A stretch of DNA of 64,000 nucleotides, taken from positions 127,634,886 through 127,698,885 of the forward strand of contig CM040126.1 of the NCBI GenBank assembly GCA_022559845.1. Reading direction: 5' to 3'. The position numbers and the translations under genes were made by a program. The DNA is from Amorphophallus konjac. Taxonomy: Eukaryota; Streptophyta; Magnoliopsida; Alismatales; Araceae. Shown piece after piece: positions 21,605 to 33,085 of the stretch (within the stretch, counting starts at the first letter, position 1; each line of letters begins with the position of its first letter). The notes beneath the pieces are model-generated. The model saw only the letters and a program-made list of their open reading frames with translations. It was not told where the DNA came from and did not search any database.

Positions 21605-21960
21605 CTTCGATGGAACCCTTAGGTTACCTCTTTATTTTCAAGGGGAGCGATGCTCGCCTCTAGGAAACCCTTAAGTTACCTTCTCATTTTCCAGGGGAGC
21701 AATGCTCGTGCCATTAGGAAACCCTTAGGCTACCTTTTTCATTTTCAAGAGAAGCAGTGCTCGCGCCTTTAGAAAACCCTTAGGCTGCCTTTTTCATTTT
21801 CAAGGGGAGCAGTGCTCGCGCCTCTAAGAAACCCTTAGACTACCTTTTTCATTTTCAAGGGGAGCAATGCTCGCTCCTCTAGGAAACCCTTAGGCTACCT
21901 TTTTCATTTTCAAGGGGAGCAGTGCTCGCACTTTAGGAAACCTTAGGCTACCTTTTTTAT
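21605..21960 (-). repeat. Tandem array of 52-55 bases in Tat-A
   Basis: Seven copies; the marker AACCCTTAGG (or close) starts at 21614, 21666, 21720, 21775, 21830, 21885 and 21939. Each unit carries TTTTTCATTTTCAAGGGGAG and a GTGCTCGC block. It lies just behind pol, where Tat elements often hold tandem repeats. Confidence 0.9.
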
Positions 21961-22004
21961 CGTTTGTGGGCAACTTAGCTTAGTGGAGTATGGCTGGTGA
22001 CATT

Positions 22005-23851
22005 TCACTGGAAGTATTTCCGAAGGTTGACGGAGTTCCACGTCCTGGGCACCTCTCTCCCCCCAGCTTTACTAGCCTGTATGCTCCTTTACCGAGTGCT
22101 TCTGCTATCCGGTACGGGCCTTCCTAGTTTGGTGCGAGTTTACCTGTGGCTCCCCATGGGTCACCCACGCTTGCTCCTCGTAGAACCAGATCTCCAGGGA
22201 AGAAGTGTCGCTCCTTAACCCAGGCATTGTAATATTGAGCCAGTTTCTGATGATATGCCACAAGTTTTACCTCGGCGTTGGTTCTTCCTTCTTCGAGCAA
22301 GTCCAGGTTCTCTCGCATTGCCTGGTTGTTCCTAGCCTCATCGAAATGTCCCACTCGTAACGAGGGGTAGGATATTTCCATTGGAAACACTGCCTCAGCT
22401 CCATAGGCGAGATGGAAAGGTGTCTCCCCGGTGGCGGCTCTAGCGGTGGTCCGGTGAGCCCATAGAATGCTGGGGATTGAATCGATCCATGCGTCACATG
22501 CTTGGTCCAGGCGGGTCTTGATGCCATGGAGTAGAGTTCGGTTGGCGTTTTCCACCAACCCGTTGGCTTGGGGATGCCCCACCGAGGTATAGTGGTTCCA
22601 GATCCCCAACTCTGAGCACTTCTCCTGAAAGGCAGTGCTTGCGAACTGTCTGCCGTTGTCGGTGGTGAGAACCCTGGGGATCCCGAATCGGCAAATGATG
22701 CTTCGCAACACAAATTTCTAGGCTACTTCGCTTGTTATCTTCCCCAATGGTTCGGCTTCAACCCACTTGGTGAAGTAGTCGATGGCGACTATGAGGAACT
22801 TCTTCCTTCCTTGTGCTTCAGGGAAGGATCCCAGTATGTCGATCCCCCACCGAGCGAACAGGTGAGGCTCTGTCAAGGCGTAGAGCTGCGTCGCTGGCTG
22901 GTGGTGCAGGTGAGAATACTTTTGGCATTGGGGACACCTCCGAACATAGTTGAGACAGTCTTGCTGCAAGGTGGGCCACTTATTCCCTTGTCGGATCAGC
23001 GTCCTTGCGAGTGCTCACCCTCCCACACGGCTTCCGTAGAGTCCTTCATGGACCTCTTGGATGGCCTGGTTGGCCTCCATGGGGAAGAGGCACTTGAGTA
23101 GAGGAGCTGAGAGGGACCGGCGATATAGCAGGCTGTCCACCATGGTAAAATGGGACGCTCTTGCCCGCGTGCGCCGTGCTTCGACATGATCGCCGGGGAG
23201 CTTCTGTCGAAGGAGGAAATCGAGAAGAGGATCCATCCTGGAAGGTTCGTAGTCGATGGCGTTTACCTGGAGCGCTGGATCATCTATGCTTGGTGTTGAC
23301 AGTTCTTCTATCAGGACTGATCTCGAACTGGAAACTGTAGTGGCTGACGCTAGGCGGGAGAGGGCATCTGCTCGGACGTTCTCCTCGCGTGGGATGTGGA
23401 CCACTTCAAAGTGGGCGAATTCATTCACCGCGGCCTTGACCTTCTCTAAGTATTTCATCATGGAGGGATCGCGCGTTTCAAACTCCCCCCTGACCTGGTT
23501 GGTGATTAGCATGGTGTCGTTGTATGCTCGCACACTTGACGCCCCCAGGTGTTTCACCATGCGCAACCCAGAGAGGAGCGCCTCGCACTCGGCCACATTG
23601 TTCGTGGTCGCGAAGTTGAAACGCAGGGCATACTGTACCTCCACTCCTTCTGGTGAGATTAAGACCAACCCCGTGCCGCTGCCCGCAGCGCAGGATGATC
23701 CGTCGACGTATAGTTCCCAGGCGGGCCCCGAGGATTGCTCGGGTAAGTCCTCGGCGGGTAGGGTGCATTCGGCTAGGAAGTCCGCGAGAGCCTGGGCCTT
23801 GATCGTCATCCTCGGTCAAAACTTAATGTCGAATTCTCCCAACTCGATGGC
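22005..23851 (-). pseudogene. Tat-A pol, 3' half: RNase H and integrase
   Basis: Begins at the Ogre-B insertion (23851) with AIELGEFDIKF, a TGA, then PRMTIKAQALADFLAE. The second, archaeal-type RNase H of Tat elements follows: YVDGSS, NNVAECEAL, a changed YNDTMLI block, and ENVRADALSRLA. Integrase has an altered zinc site (EGLYGSRVGG, where relatives have histidine before the GG; cysteines RCPQCQKY kept) and an intact catalytic triad (GIDILGSF, TTDNG, GLVENANR), ending LVKLGG...TWNSVNLRKYFQ and TGA at 22005. RNase H removes template RNA; integrase inserts the DNA copy into chromosomes. In-frame stops occur near 23005, 22723 and 22124. It continues upstream at 58585. Confidence 0.88.
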
Positions 23852-26800
23852 TGTTGACACCTAAAATATACCAGGAGAGACCAAAGCAGACTCAGGGCTC
23901 TGAAGGCTGATCAGAGGTGCGGCTCCTACACCATCCCTGGAAGTTCTGAGAATCAGAATAGAAGAGATCCACTACCCCTAACACTTTGTCCGGCTAAAGC
24001 CATCTCTGGTTAGGCCGCTGCCCAGTACTGCTATCATTCAGATAGTCAGGCTGATAAGACTATAACAAAATCCAGGCAACCATCTGCCTGCTGGAAAGGA
24101 TCTTCAAATAATTCTGATGCTCACAGACAGGGGTTCAGGTAGCCTCACGCTCGGTCGTGAATACAAGGCATTACGCAACCTCGGGTAGAGCGTCTACTCT
24201 GAGAAGCCCACCACGCCGATGAAGGGAGCCCATTAGGTTGATCCCGACGCCGAATGATGGAAAATGGGCCAAGCCCAACACGAGTTGAGGCGCGCCGAGA
24301 AGCTTCTTGCTGGCGCGCCGAGGAGCTCGTGCCGAGAGGCTGAGGGCCATCCCTCTATAAAGACAACCTGCTGCCTTCGAACAAACAAGAACAACAAGAG
24401 AGAGGACAGAAGGAGAGAATAGAAGATAGAAGAAAAGAAGAGGCAATAGAGAGAATAGGGAGCAGTAGCCACTGAAAGAAAGTGGAGCTCGAGAGCCCTC
24501 CATAGAAGCTAAAGAGAAGAGAGAGCGGCAGAGACTCAAAGGAAGAAGCAAGGTGGGGTTGGCTGTCCGACGCCCCGAGGGGCTACAGTTCTCCTCCCCC
24601 TTGTTCTGTCTGGATATTTCCTTTTTCTTCTTTTGTATCTCTACTTTAGAGCATCTTTGCCCCAGTAGCATTGAATGCTGGTGTAACCCTGTTGTCAGGG
24701 ATAGAGTCTGTATATATGTTTTTGGTTGGGTTTTCTTCCGAGTTGGATTCGTGTACGCCGTTTAGATGAAATAGTTAATAAAAGTGGGCTGAGTTTTGCC
24801 CTTTCATTATTTTTCTTCTCTCTTCCCCTGCATCCGAGGTTTAATATATGCAACTGCTAGCTTAATCTTCTAGATCTGTTGAAGGCTTCTCTGCTATTTT
24901 TCCTCACCACCTCGTATCCACATCGAGAGCCTGAGATAGTCTATCTCATGGCTTCTCGTCTGTGAATTGAAGAGGGATAGACTCAGAAGTTTCCGTCTGT
25001 GGTTCTGCCCCCAGTGAGGCTCCAGAGGGAAGGTTGTCATCTCCCTGGATTATACCATCTCTATAACCCCCCCCCCTTCAGTGGTCGTCAAACCCTTGAA
25101 TAAGCCCACTTTACAAATCCCTGGATAAACCCTCCTTTAAAGCTTCAGAAACCCCTTCAAACCTTACCAAAACCCTTGTTTCAAAAATCCTCCCAACCTC
25201 CCGGCGCGACCCTCCCTCGGCGCGAGTCTGGCGCCGAGTGCTACCCTCGCCGGTTGTTCTCGTCCCATCACGCCGAGACCTCTTGGGCTATTGGTCGCGC
25301 CGAGGCCTCCATCCCCCCTTTGTGCCAAAGCCGGCCATGCCGATAGCTTCGTACCGACACTCTTCTGAGCCATGCCAGCCTTGGTCATGATACTCCATCC
25401 GTCCAAAGGAGAAATACTATCCTTCCCTAGACCCTCGTGGGAGCTATATCAAAGGGGTTAATCCCCCCACATTCTGCCAACCTAATAAGTCACGGAGTTC
25501 TGCCACTGTATGTCCTCCGTTGACTATACATGGGGACATTAATGAATCTCACAATACGTGGATAACGTCCCATAAGATTGAGATCCTTTTCGGATCTAGG
25601 GCTACGCCCGCCTCCCTTTTGGTTTCTGCTCCGACATTTCGTGAGTGGATGACCTATAATACCCTTTTGGCACACTCCAGAATAAGGGGAGGTGCTGTCA
25701 AAATTCGTCCCCGAGCTTTACTCTATCGTATAGTGTGACGCTTTCACTGAGATTATCAATCTAACTCCAGCTGTGTGGCAGAGATCTGAGCTACACCATC
25801 TCATGATCCTCTGCTCACCACCGTTAGAGGGGAATATAACCCATGTGGTCTCATTAGAATTTCTATGGATGAGCCTATCCTCACCTTCTACCCCACTCAA
25901 ATACCACCATGAATAAGCTCACGAAACCCCCATTGAACGTAAAAGTCCCCTTTGAATTCATAAACCCCTCATAATACTTGAAAACTCAGAAACCCCCTTT
26001 TTTATCGGCGCCACACAACTCCCGGCGCAGCCTCCTCTCGGCGCCAATTTCACGTCGGGTGATGGGCGTGTCGGGGAGCTTGTCGCGTCGACTCCCCTTC
26101 ATTCCCAGCTATGCCGGTTCACTTTCGTGCCAAACCCCAGTCGCGCCGGTTCATTCTGGTATCAGCCATCACTCGAATATCTAATTTCTCAGCAACTTTA
26201 CTGAGCCTAGAACCAATCTAGACTTGGCACCCTAGCCTCCATGGACCATCATATCAGTTCCCACTGTAGCATGAGGGTCTCATGGTTCTTCATCCATGTC
26301 TAAATGGAGCTATATTAACGGGGTCTTACCCCGATATTGTATGCCATTAACCGTCGGGTTTTCTTCCAACCCTACTGACCCCGAGAGTCTTGCCATTGCA
26401 AGCCCTCCAGTGGTCTCTAAAGGGAAATATCGACAAACACTGTGGCAATGGACATTGTCCCGTCACACTCAGACCCTTCTGGATCTCGGGCTATGCCCGG
26501 CTCTCCTTCGGGCTTCCATCTCGGCATTCCGTGGGTGGATGACCTATATTCCCCCTTTGGCATAGTCCAAAATAAGGGGATATGTTGCCGGATTTGCGCC
26601 CTAACACCGTTATGCATGTCCCGCGTAGCATGGTTTTCTATGCATGTTTCGCCTCCTATTAGCGGAGTTAGCATAATAATCTTATCTTGTTTTGCCCCCG
26701 AGGCATCCTTTCTTGGCGACTAATCAAGGGTTATCCTTCTTTGGAAAGACGTAATTAAGGTCATAGCCTTTATGGTATGACGGACTCCGGGTCCCGACAC

Positions 26801-26915
26801 GAATATCACAATCGACTGACTGAGTCAGGTCGAGCGCACAATAAACTGTCACGCTAGCGACTGGCACGCCTAATAAACCAACCAATAAGGAATAAAGAAT
26901 AAAACCATTCCCACA
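23852..26915 (+). repeat. 5' LTR of Ogre-B
   Basis: 3064 bases. Holds CGCGCCGAG-type motifs before a TATA box, a C-rich stretch at about 25067-25076, and two diverged copies of a unit of roughly 0.8-0.9 kb (about 25080-25930 and 25930-26815; compare GAGCTATAT at 25444 and 26306, GTGAGTGGATGACC at 25641 and GTGGGTGGATGACC at 26531). Confidence 0.93.
24356..24361 (+). promoter_or_regulatory. TATA box of the Ogre-B 5' LTR
   Basis: CCCTCTATAAAGAC about 500 bases into the LTR; the same sequence is at 46584-46589 in the 3' LTR. Two GGCGCGCCGAG motifs lie within 75 bases upstream. Confidence 0.75.
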
Positions 26916-26919
26916 AGTC

Positions 26920-26938
26920 TGGCACGCCCGGTGGGACC
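26920..26938 (+). promoter_or_regulatory. Primer binding site of Ogre-B
   Basis: TGGCACGCCCGGTGGGACC, four bases behind the LTR end. It begins TGG, as a site complementary to a CCA tRNA end must. It is not the initiator Met type used by the copia and chromovirus elements here; I could not identify the tRNA. Confidence 0.75.
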
Positions 26939-27030
26939 TGAGTCTCCCTTCATCTCTTTGCCAAGAGAGGATACCTTCGGGGGCTTCCCCCAAGAATACT
27001 GATTGTTTGTCTGTTTGTCTCAGGCAAACG

Positions 27031-30000
27031 ATGACGTCGTACGGACTCACCGGTGTTGGCTTCGGCCCCGCAATCATCACCGACCACGTGGAACACAGAT
27101 ACCTTGCGGTGCCCATGGTTTTCAGCTCCTTCCCACCAGCTTTAGGCTTCCCCAACTTCTTGGGATTGGCCTTTGCCGACATGCTACAGACGGAGTCCTC
27201 AAGGCCCGCAGAAGAGAAGGCTGCAGAGAGGGTCGAGGCCTCGAAGGCTCGACACTGTGCTGGCTCGCCTACCAGCCCGATTCAAGTCGCCAGCTGCATG
27301 GTGCACCATATTGCTCATGGGGCCCGCCCCGTCCCTGCCAAGAACTTCGGGAGGCGCCGACATCGGAACCCCCGAAGGAAGGTTGATGCTGCTGTGACCG
27401 GACGTCTCTCCGCATCCGGCAAGTCTATGCTGGTCGGTGGCCTCCGCGTCTTTCTGGATGGACGTAAGGCTCGAGTGAGCCCGGACCGGGTGATCCCTAC
27501 AGTGCCAGTCCACAACTCCTATCAGGCTCTTGCTGGAAGAAGTGCCGAAGAAGAAGAAGCCGGACGCCATGGCCAGAGAAGGTTGGCTCCCAAGCCAAGA
27601 AGGTTCAAACATGTTTGGGTCCCCAAAAATGTCCAGCCTGTCCAGCAAGAAGCTCCAGTGCAGTACCACCCCAGATTCACCAGAGTAGAAGAGAGCAAGA
27701 AGAGGGACCCTGTCCCGAGGAGGGAAGAGACAATCGTGGATTCGCCACGCCGAGAAAGCTTTAGGGCCTACGCCCGACAAGCCAACATCCCCATTGTGGG
27801 GAGAAGATTACAGTAGACTACCGAGAGGGCTCGGTTTGCTTACATCCCTCCGATGGGAGGTTGACAACTGTCCCCGACCCTGCACCCGGGCCGAGGGCAA
27901 GAAGAAATGACTAATATGGTCAGAAGTTATTTTAGGGGGTTAGGCAACCCCTCTTTGGGCCAACAACGGCTGTTGCAGGCAGCCGCAGTTGAAGAAGATC
28001 GTTGTCCATTAATGGCAGTGGGAGAAGAAGAAGATAGGGGATGACATCATCGGTTGATGACAATGGATATGAAGACGGCTCTGATGTTCAAGCCAATGAA
28101 AGTGCTCCCCGCCAAGAGGAAAAGAGAAGGATCTCTGTGTTTGAAAGGCTCACCTTCCCCGAAAATGTCAAAAGGAGGGTTTGCAGACAGAGATGAAGGA
28201 TGCAAATCTTCACATGCAACATGGCCGGGATCTACGGCCATTATGGAAAATTGCCCAAGGAGCCCCGTGAGTTGGCCCAGCTGGCCGGAAGACAGGGGCC
28301 GAGCACTTGAAGGGTGGAAGCTGCAAAGGAGAAGCTGGCGGCGACCGAAGGAAAGCAAGCCCTGCCTTGCCTCCAACAGCATGACAAGGCCGTTATTCTC
28401 ACAGCAAATGTGATAACGGCAGGTGAAGAAGATGATGTCTTGCTTGACATCCTACCTGAGGGTGCATCTGGCGAGACGACAGAGGCCATCCCCAGCACAA
28501 CAGCTATGGACCCGGTCGTACTGATGATGTTCCAGAGGCACCGCAAGGAGATAGAACAGCTGAAGAAGCAATTGACGAAAGGATAGAGCAGTCCTCAGCC
28601 TGCAAGCAGCCTGAGGTGCAAGCCGAATCATCAAGGGGAGCCGTCAGCAAGAATGACTTCCCACCACTCTATACCCCGCCTCTGCAGGCAGAACCAAACT
28701 TGGCGACAACTCAACAGCACCCATCACAGCTGCTAGCTCCACCAGTGCTGCCACAGGTGCACCAGACGCCTCCACTACTGCGCCCTCCTCCACAGGCGAC
28801 CACCCTGGTCACCCCCTACTTGCAGCTGGCGCATTTCTACCCGGAACCGGTCGACCCGACCATCATGAGCAAGATGATGGTAGAAAGGATGATCGAGATG
28901 AAGCTCGCTAAAAGGGCTGAAGGTGACTATGTTGTGTTCGATGCGTATAGGGTTCCATACCCACCGCATCATGCTGCCAAGCGGCTCCCTCCCGGGATTA
29001 GCAAGCCGCCGAAGTTCGACAAGTTCAACGGGAAGGGATCCCCGAAGGAACATGTTGCCTATTACATGACCGTCATGGGTGACTTGGCCACTGACGAGTC
29101 ATATTTATTGAAGTTCTTCGGGTCCTCACTCACAGGGCTCGCATTTGAATGGTACTCCAGCCTCCCGACCGGGTCGATCAGCGACTGGTCGGACATGCAG
29201 AGGAAGTTCAGAGAATGATTCCACGTCACAGAGAGGGAAGTCACAGTGGCTGAACTCTATTCAACAAGACAGAGGGCAGATGAGACCGCTCTCGACTACA
29301 TCAAGAGGTGGAGGAACCTCGGGATGAGATGCAAGCGGCCCCCGCACCAGGAGGACGCTGTATAGATCTGCAAACAGAACCTCAGGAGAGAGGTGCTGGA
29401 GAAGATGATTGGCATGGAAATCTGGTCGTTCGACCGTCTGAACAATATTGTGGCCGAAGTGGAGGCTTTCTTAGCGAAACCGGCCCCTACACCAAATATT
29501 CCTACTGCACAAAAGGGAAAGGCAGCAGAACGGCGCCAGGCACAGAAAGAAGCAAACGCCCTTGATATCAAGGCGTTTGAACAGCAAAAAGATAAAGGCA
29601 AGAAGACAGCTGCCCCTCAGCCTGCCAAGACCGGAGATGGCGAAGAAGGCCCATCCCTCTGGGATAAAATGAAGAAGGCCTACTCTTTCCCAAAGGAGAA
29701 GACCAGGATCTTGTTTGACTGGGTTACCCAGTATGATAAGGTCACCCTGCCTGAGCCGAGGAGGTCGGAGGACCTGAAGAGAAGAGATAGCCCAAGATTT
29801 TGCCCCTACCACCAGATGATGGGGCATCCAATTGAAGACTGTTATGTTTTCAAGGATATTATCGAAGGCATGGTAAAAAAGGAAGAAATAGAATTGGGGG
29901 AGTACAAGGTCGACCCTCCACAACCACATGCAGCACCCGCAAGAAGAGCCACCGTCAACATGGTCTCTCTGTATCAAGCCTTGCCTAAGGAGACCGTAGA

Positions 30001-30466
30001 AGCCAGTACTCAGCGTACATATGAAGCTTGCTTTTTGGCCTCAATAAAAGAACAGGAGGGATGGCAGCAAGTCCCTACAAGAGCCAAGAAAAAGGGCCTG
30101 CCTCGCCCGGCACCGGGGGCACATATTCGTGGCATCACGCCACGACCCCCTTCACCAGTAGCAACACCTGTGTGGACCAATCCGCTAGTAGTTATCCGGA
30201 TACCTACTCACAACCGGAGGAGGCAGACTCCGTTGCCGGCAGTCAAGAAGATCAGTCTAGAAGCCCGGCAGCTACAGGACTACATAAATGGGCTAGATGA
30301 GTATGTACAGCCTGAGCTAGAACCTTTGCTGGTACGGGATCATCTCCCGTGGCAGGAGCTGGAACAGCTTTCACTAAAGCAGGAAGAGGAAGCTGACAAA
30401 GCATCAGACAGGGATGGCAGCCTGTTCTGGGGGCAAGCGCCAGCCAAAGAAAAGAAAAGAAGATAA
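27031..30466 (+). pseudogene. Gag of Ogre-B, decayed
   Basis: The ATG at 27031 (MTSYGLTGVGFGP) opens a basic N-terminal region to 27816. The same frame resumes past a TAG and a TGA (FAYIPPMGG, MTNMVRSYFRGLGNPSLGQQ), so this is one long Gag rather than a separate upstream gene. Frameshifts near 28050 and 28560 lead through SVFERLTFPENVKRR to the capsid core (PPKFDKFNGKGSPKEHVAYY, FEWYSSLPTGSISDW), with a TGA at 29216 and a TAG at 29363. A CHHC knuckle-like motif CPYHQMMGHPIEDC near 29801 is the Tat version of the Gag zinc finger. The frame ends with TAA at 30464. Gag would form the particle that carries the RNA. Confidence 0.8.
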
Positions 30467-32002
30467 AGAAGGAAGAGAAAGGCCGGCAAGGCTACAAGGG
30501 GTGTGATCCTTTCTTGCAACACCCTCTCTGCTCTGTTCAATTTTCCCGGTGAGGAGGATGAAGAGGAGATTTTCTTCACACCCGCCGCTGAGGAAAGCCA
30601 GGCCGAAGCCGCAACTACCGCACATGCAACCCGGTCGGGCCAAAGGTGGGGGCGTCAGCCGCCCGCCAACCATAACATTATCTTCAGAGGGGAGCAACCC
30701 TACAAGATACCCCCTCCGGAGGTCAGGGGAGTTCAAATCCCTCCTCCGTCAGGCTTATACAACCAAAGTGGGGGCGGCACTCCCGCTCCTTCATTTCTGG
30801 AGTTCATAAAGATGTCAAAAGGAAAGCAGCCATGCTGGGAGGTTGAACCCGTAACCGGGGGCAGTCACCCACAACTCCAGCAATCTCCCGAATTGTCAGA
30901 AGAGGTAGAAACTCACCCGGCAGCAGCCTGTGAGGAGCAGCCAAGAGGTAATCCCAAGCAAAAGGGTGCAGCCTCCGAGTCTGATGAAGTAGGTCCATCA
31001 GGGGCCACAGTCCAAGGATCTTCCAAGCCCAGGTGGGCAGATGAAATGAAGCTATCCAATGTCCGAGCGGGAAGTCGGGTGGTCAAACTATTGAAGAAGC
31101 TCCCAGCAAGATTCATTGTCTGGGAAATCCTCTCTCTCAGTGAAGAGACTCGACAGGCGATTATTACTGCTCTCCAGACGCCTGCCCAATATGAAGCCTG
31201 CCTAGATGAGGCACTGTCGGAGGCCAGAATGACCTTCACCCAGGAAGACATGTTGCTCCCCACCACCAGTCACAACAGACCTCTGTATATGAGGGGACAT
31301 CTAAATGGCCGGGAGCTGAACAGAATCCTGGTGGACCCCGGGGTAGCTCTCAACATCCTGCCCTACAGGATATATGAGAGGCACTATTTCAATGTGCACC
31401 TACAAAAGGTCGGGGATATGCGCATTGCCGGCTTAAATCAGAAGTGCGAAGTGTCGCTAGGAGTAGCAGAGTTTACACTCACTCTAGCGGACTTTGTCAC
31501 GAAGGTGCAATTTCATGTCATTGATTCTCGCACCTCATACAAGGCGCTGCTTGGCCGCCCTTGGCTACATGAGAATATGGTGGTACCTTCCACACTTCAC
31601 CAATGCATCAAATACAGCATGGATGGGAGAGAGGAAAGAGTATTTACTGATCTCCACCCATTCGAAGTATTCAAATGCCACTTGGCAGACGCCCCTCTAT
31701 ATGCAGAATGGTCGCAGAAGGCCCCTGCGGCCAAGATCTCTTTTAGCGCAACAAAAGGCACTTCCAAAGCAGACTGGTTCCCTCCGCTGCCGCGTGGATA
31801 TATCGATCCCAAGGTGGTTTCACGCATCACTGTCACCGGGGATGTAAGCCGGATAGCGCCTCCCGCCATCTATCCCGAAACTAATAAAGTCAGGGTTGAC
31901 CAGCAGCACGACCACATCGGGATCCCCGAAGGTCTTACCAAGCCAATTCTCAGCCTCGACAATGCTACTATTGAACCTTTCAAAGCTTGGGAGGTGACGT
32001 AG
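30467..32002 (+). pseudogene. Protease region of Ogre-B
   Basis: In frame with Gag. A long spacer precedes the aspartic protease core at about 31285-31600: HLNGRELNRILVDPGVALNI, then ILPYRIYERH, VTKVQFHVIDSRTSYKALLG and RPWLHENMVVPSTLHQCIKY. The active-site triplet reads D-P-G (31334-31342) instead of D-[TSG]-G, which should impair cleavage. The frame ends with TAG at 32000-32002, probably from CAG. The protease would cut Gag-Pol. Confidence 0.85.
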
Positions 32003-33085
32003 ATAGATGGTCCTAGCAGCCTGTTCTACACAGCTGAAGAGCACCCTACACAGGAAGACACTGATTGTCATCTACCTGAAGATATAGAAAACCCCTCAAT
32101 GCCTATACATGGGCTGACATTTATAACAAATCGAATGGCCAAGATGTTCCAGAAGCAGCACATCCCTTTCGGCCAGCCTCGCAAGAGGAAAGAAGCATTC
32201 CAGAAGCTATGGTACCCTCCGAGCCTGGACAAAGAAATGAGGCGTGTCTCTCAGCACCCGGGATTGGGCTTCACCCTCGAAGAATACTATTATAGCGGAC
32301 GCTATGAAGTGGATACCATCTCTGCTTTCTACCCAATGGAGGATAACCCACTGGGGGCAACTATTGGTGAACACCTGACAGAAGTTGAGTGCATTCAGCC
32401 AGCCCGGCCAAGGAATCCGGAATCCGAGGCTATATTCCCCTCCCGGTGCTGGGAACAAGTCTATCCAGAAGATGCAGCTCTTCAAGCCAAATTTGACATA
32501 GCCAGCAGTAGTGAAGATGAAGATGTTGAAGAAGCAGAGCTGCCTCCCTCCAGTGGCCCTCCTCTGTTCATGATGTCAGCACTTCTTGAACCAGTCGGGG
32601 AAGCTTCCCCCGAGCCTGATCAAGAGACAGATGCTGCTAGAAGAGAGATGGTTGCCTTCACTGAGGACATGGTGGTTCAAGGGATCGAGATCTCTTCACC
32701 CCTTGCCAAGGAGCTGCAAGGCTACTCTGACTTAATGACAAATAATCACCAGCCCGTAGTGACTGCAACCCCCTCAGCAGGGGGTGAGGCAATCAACTCG
32801 CCCCTTGAAGTTGCTAGTAGGGTAAACTTGTTGGCAGAACAGTGCATGCAGCCATTATCAGCCGAACAAGAGATTTCTGGCAGAACTCAGATAAGGCAAG
32901 ATGAAGGGTTCGAGGTCCTCGACCTCGAAGATGATATACCAAACTTTGTCGACCTCCAGCCTGCACCCCCTGAGATAGAAGACGGAGGTCAAGCAACAGT
33001 CGATGAACTGATAGAAGTCAACTTGGGAGACGAGGATGACCCCAGGCCAACCTTCCTCAGTGCCCAACTGTCTACCGAAAAATAG
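32003..33085 (+). pseudogene. Protease-RT linker region of Ogre-B
   Basis: Same frame continues from a Met at 32099 (MPIHGLTFITNRMAKMFQKQ) over 328 residues to a TAG at 33083. Tat/Ogre polyproteins have a long, poorly conserved stretch here, including GLGFTLEEYYYSGRYE and an acidic, glutamate-rich second half (SSSEDEDVEEAEL). I assign no enzyme function. It is open for about 1 kb. Confidence 0.65.

Noticed and set aside
24934..24960. Hairpin GAGATAG/CTATCTC in the Ogre-B 5' LTR
   Set aside because: The 3' LTR has a one-sided change (GAGACAG) that breaks a pair without compensation, so there is no sign of conserved structure.
27031..27816. Separate ORF1 upstream of gag in Ogre-B
   Set aside because: The same frame continues after a TAG and a TGA into sequence typical of Gag, so it is better read as the N-terminal part of one decayed Gag.
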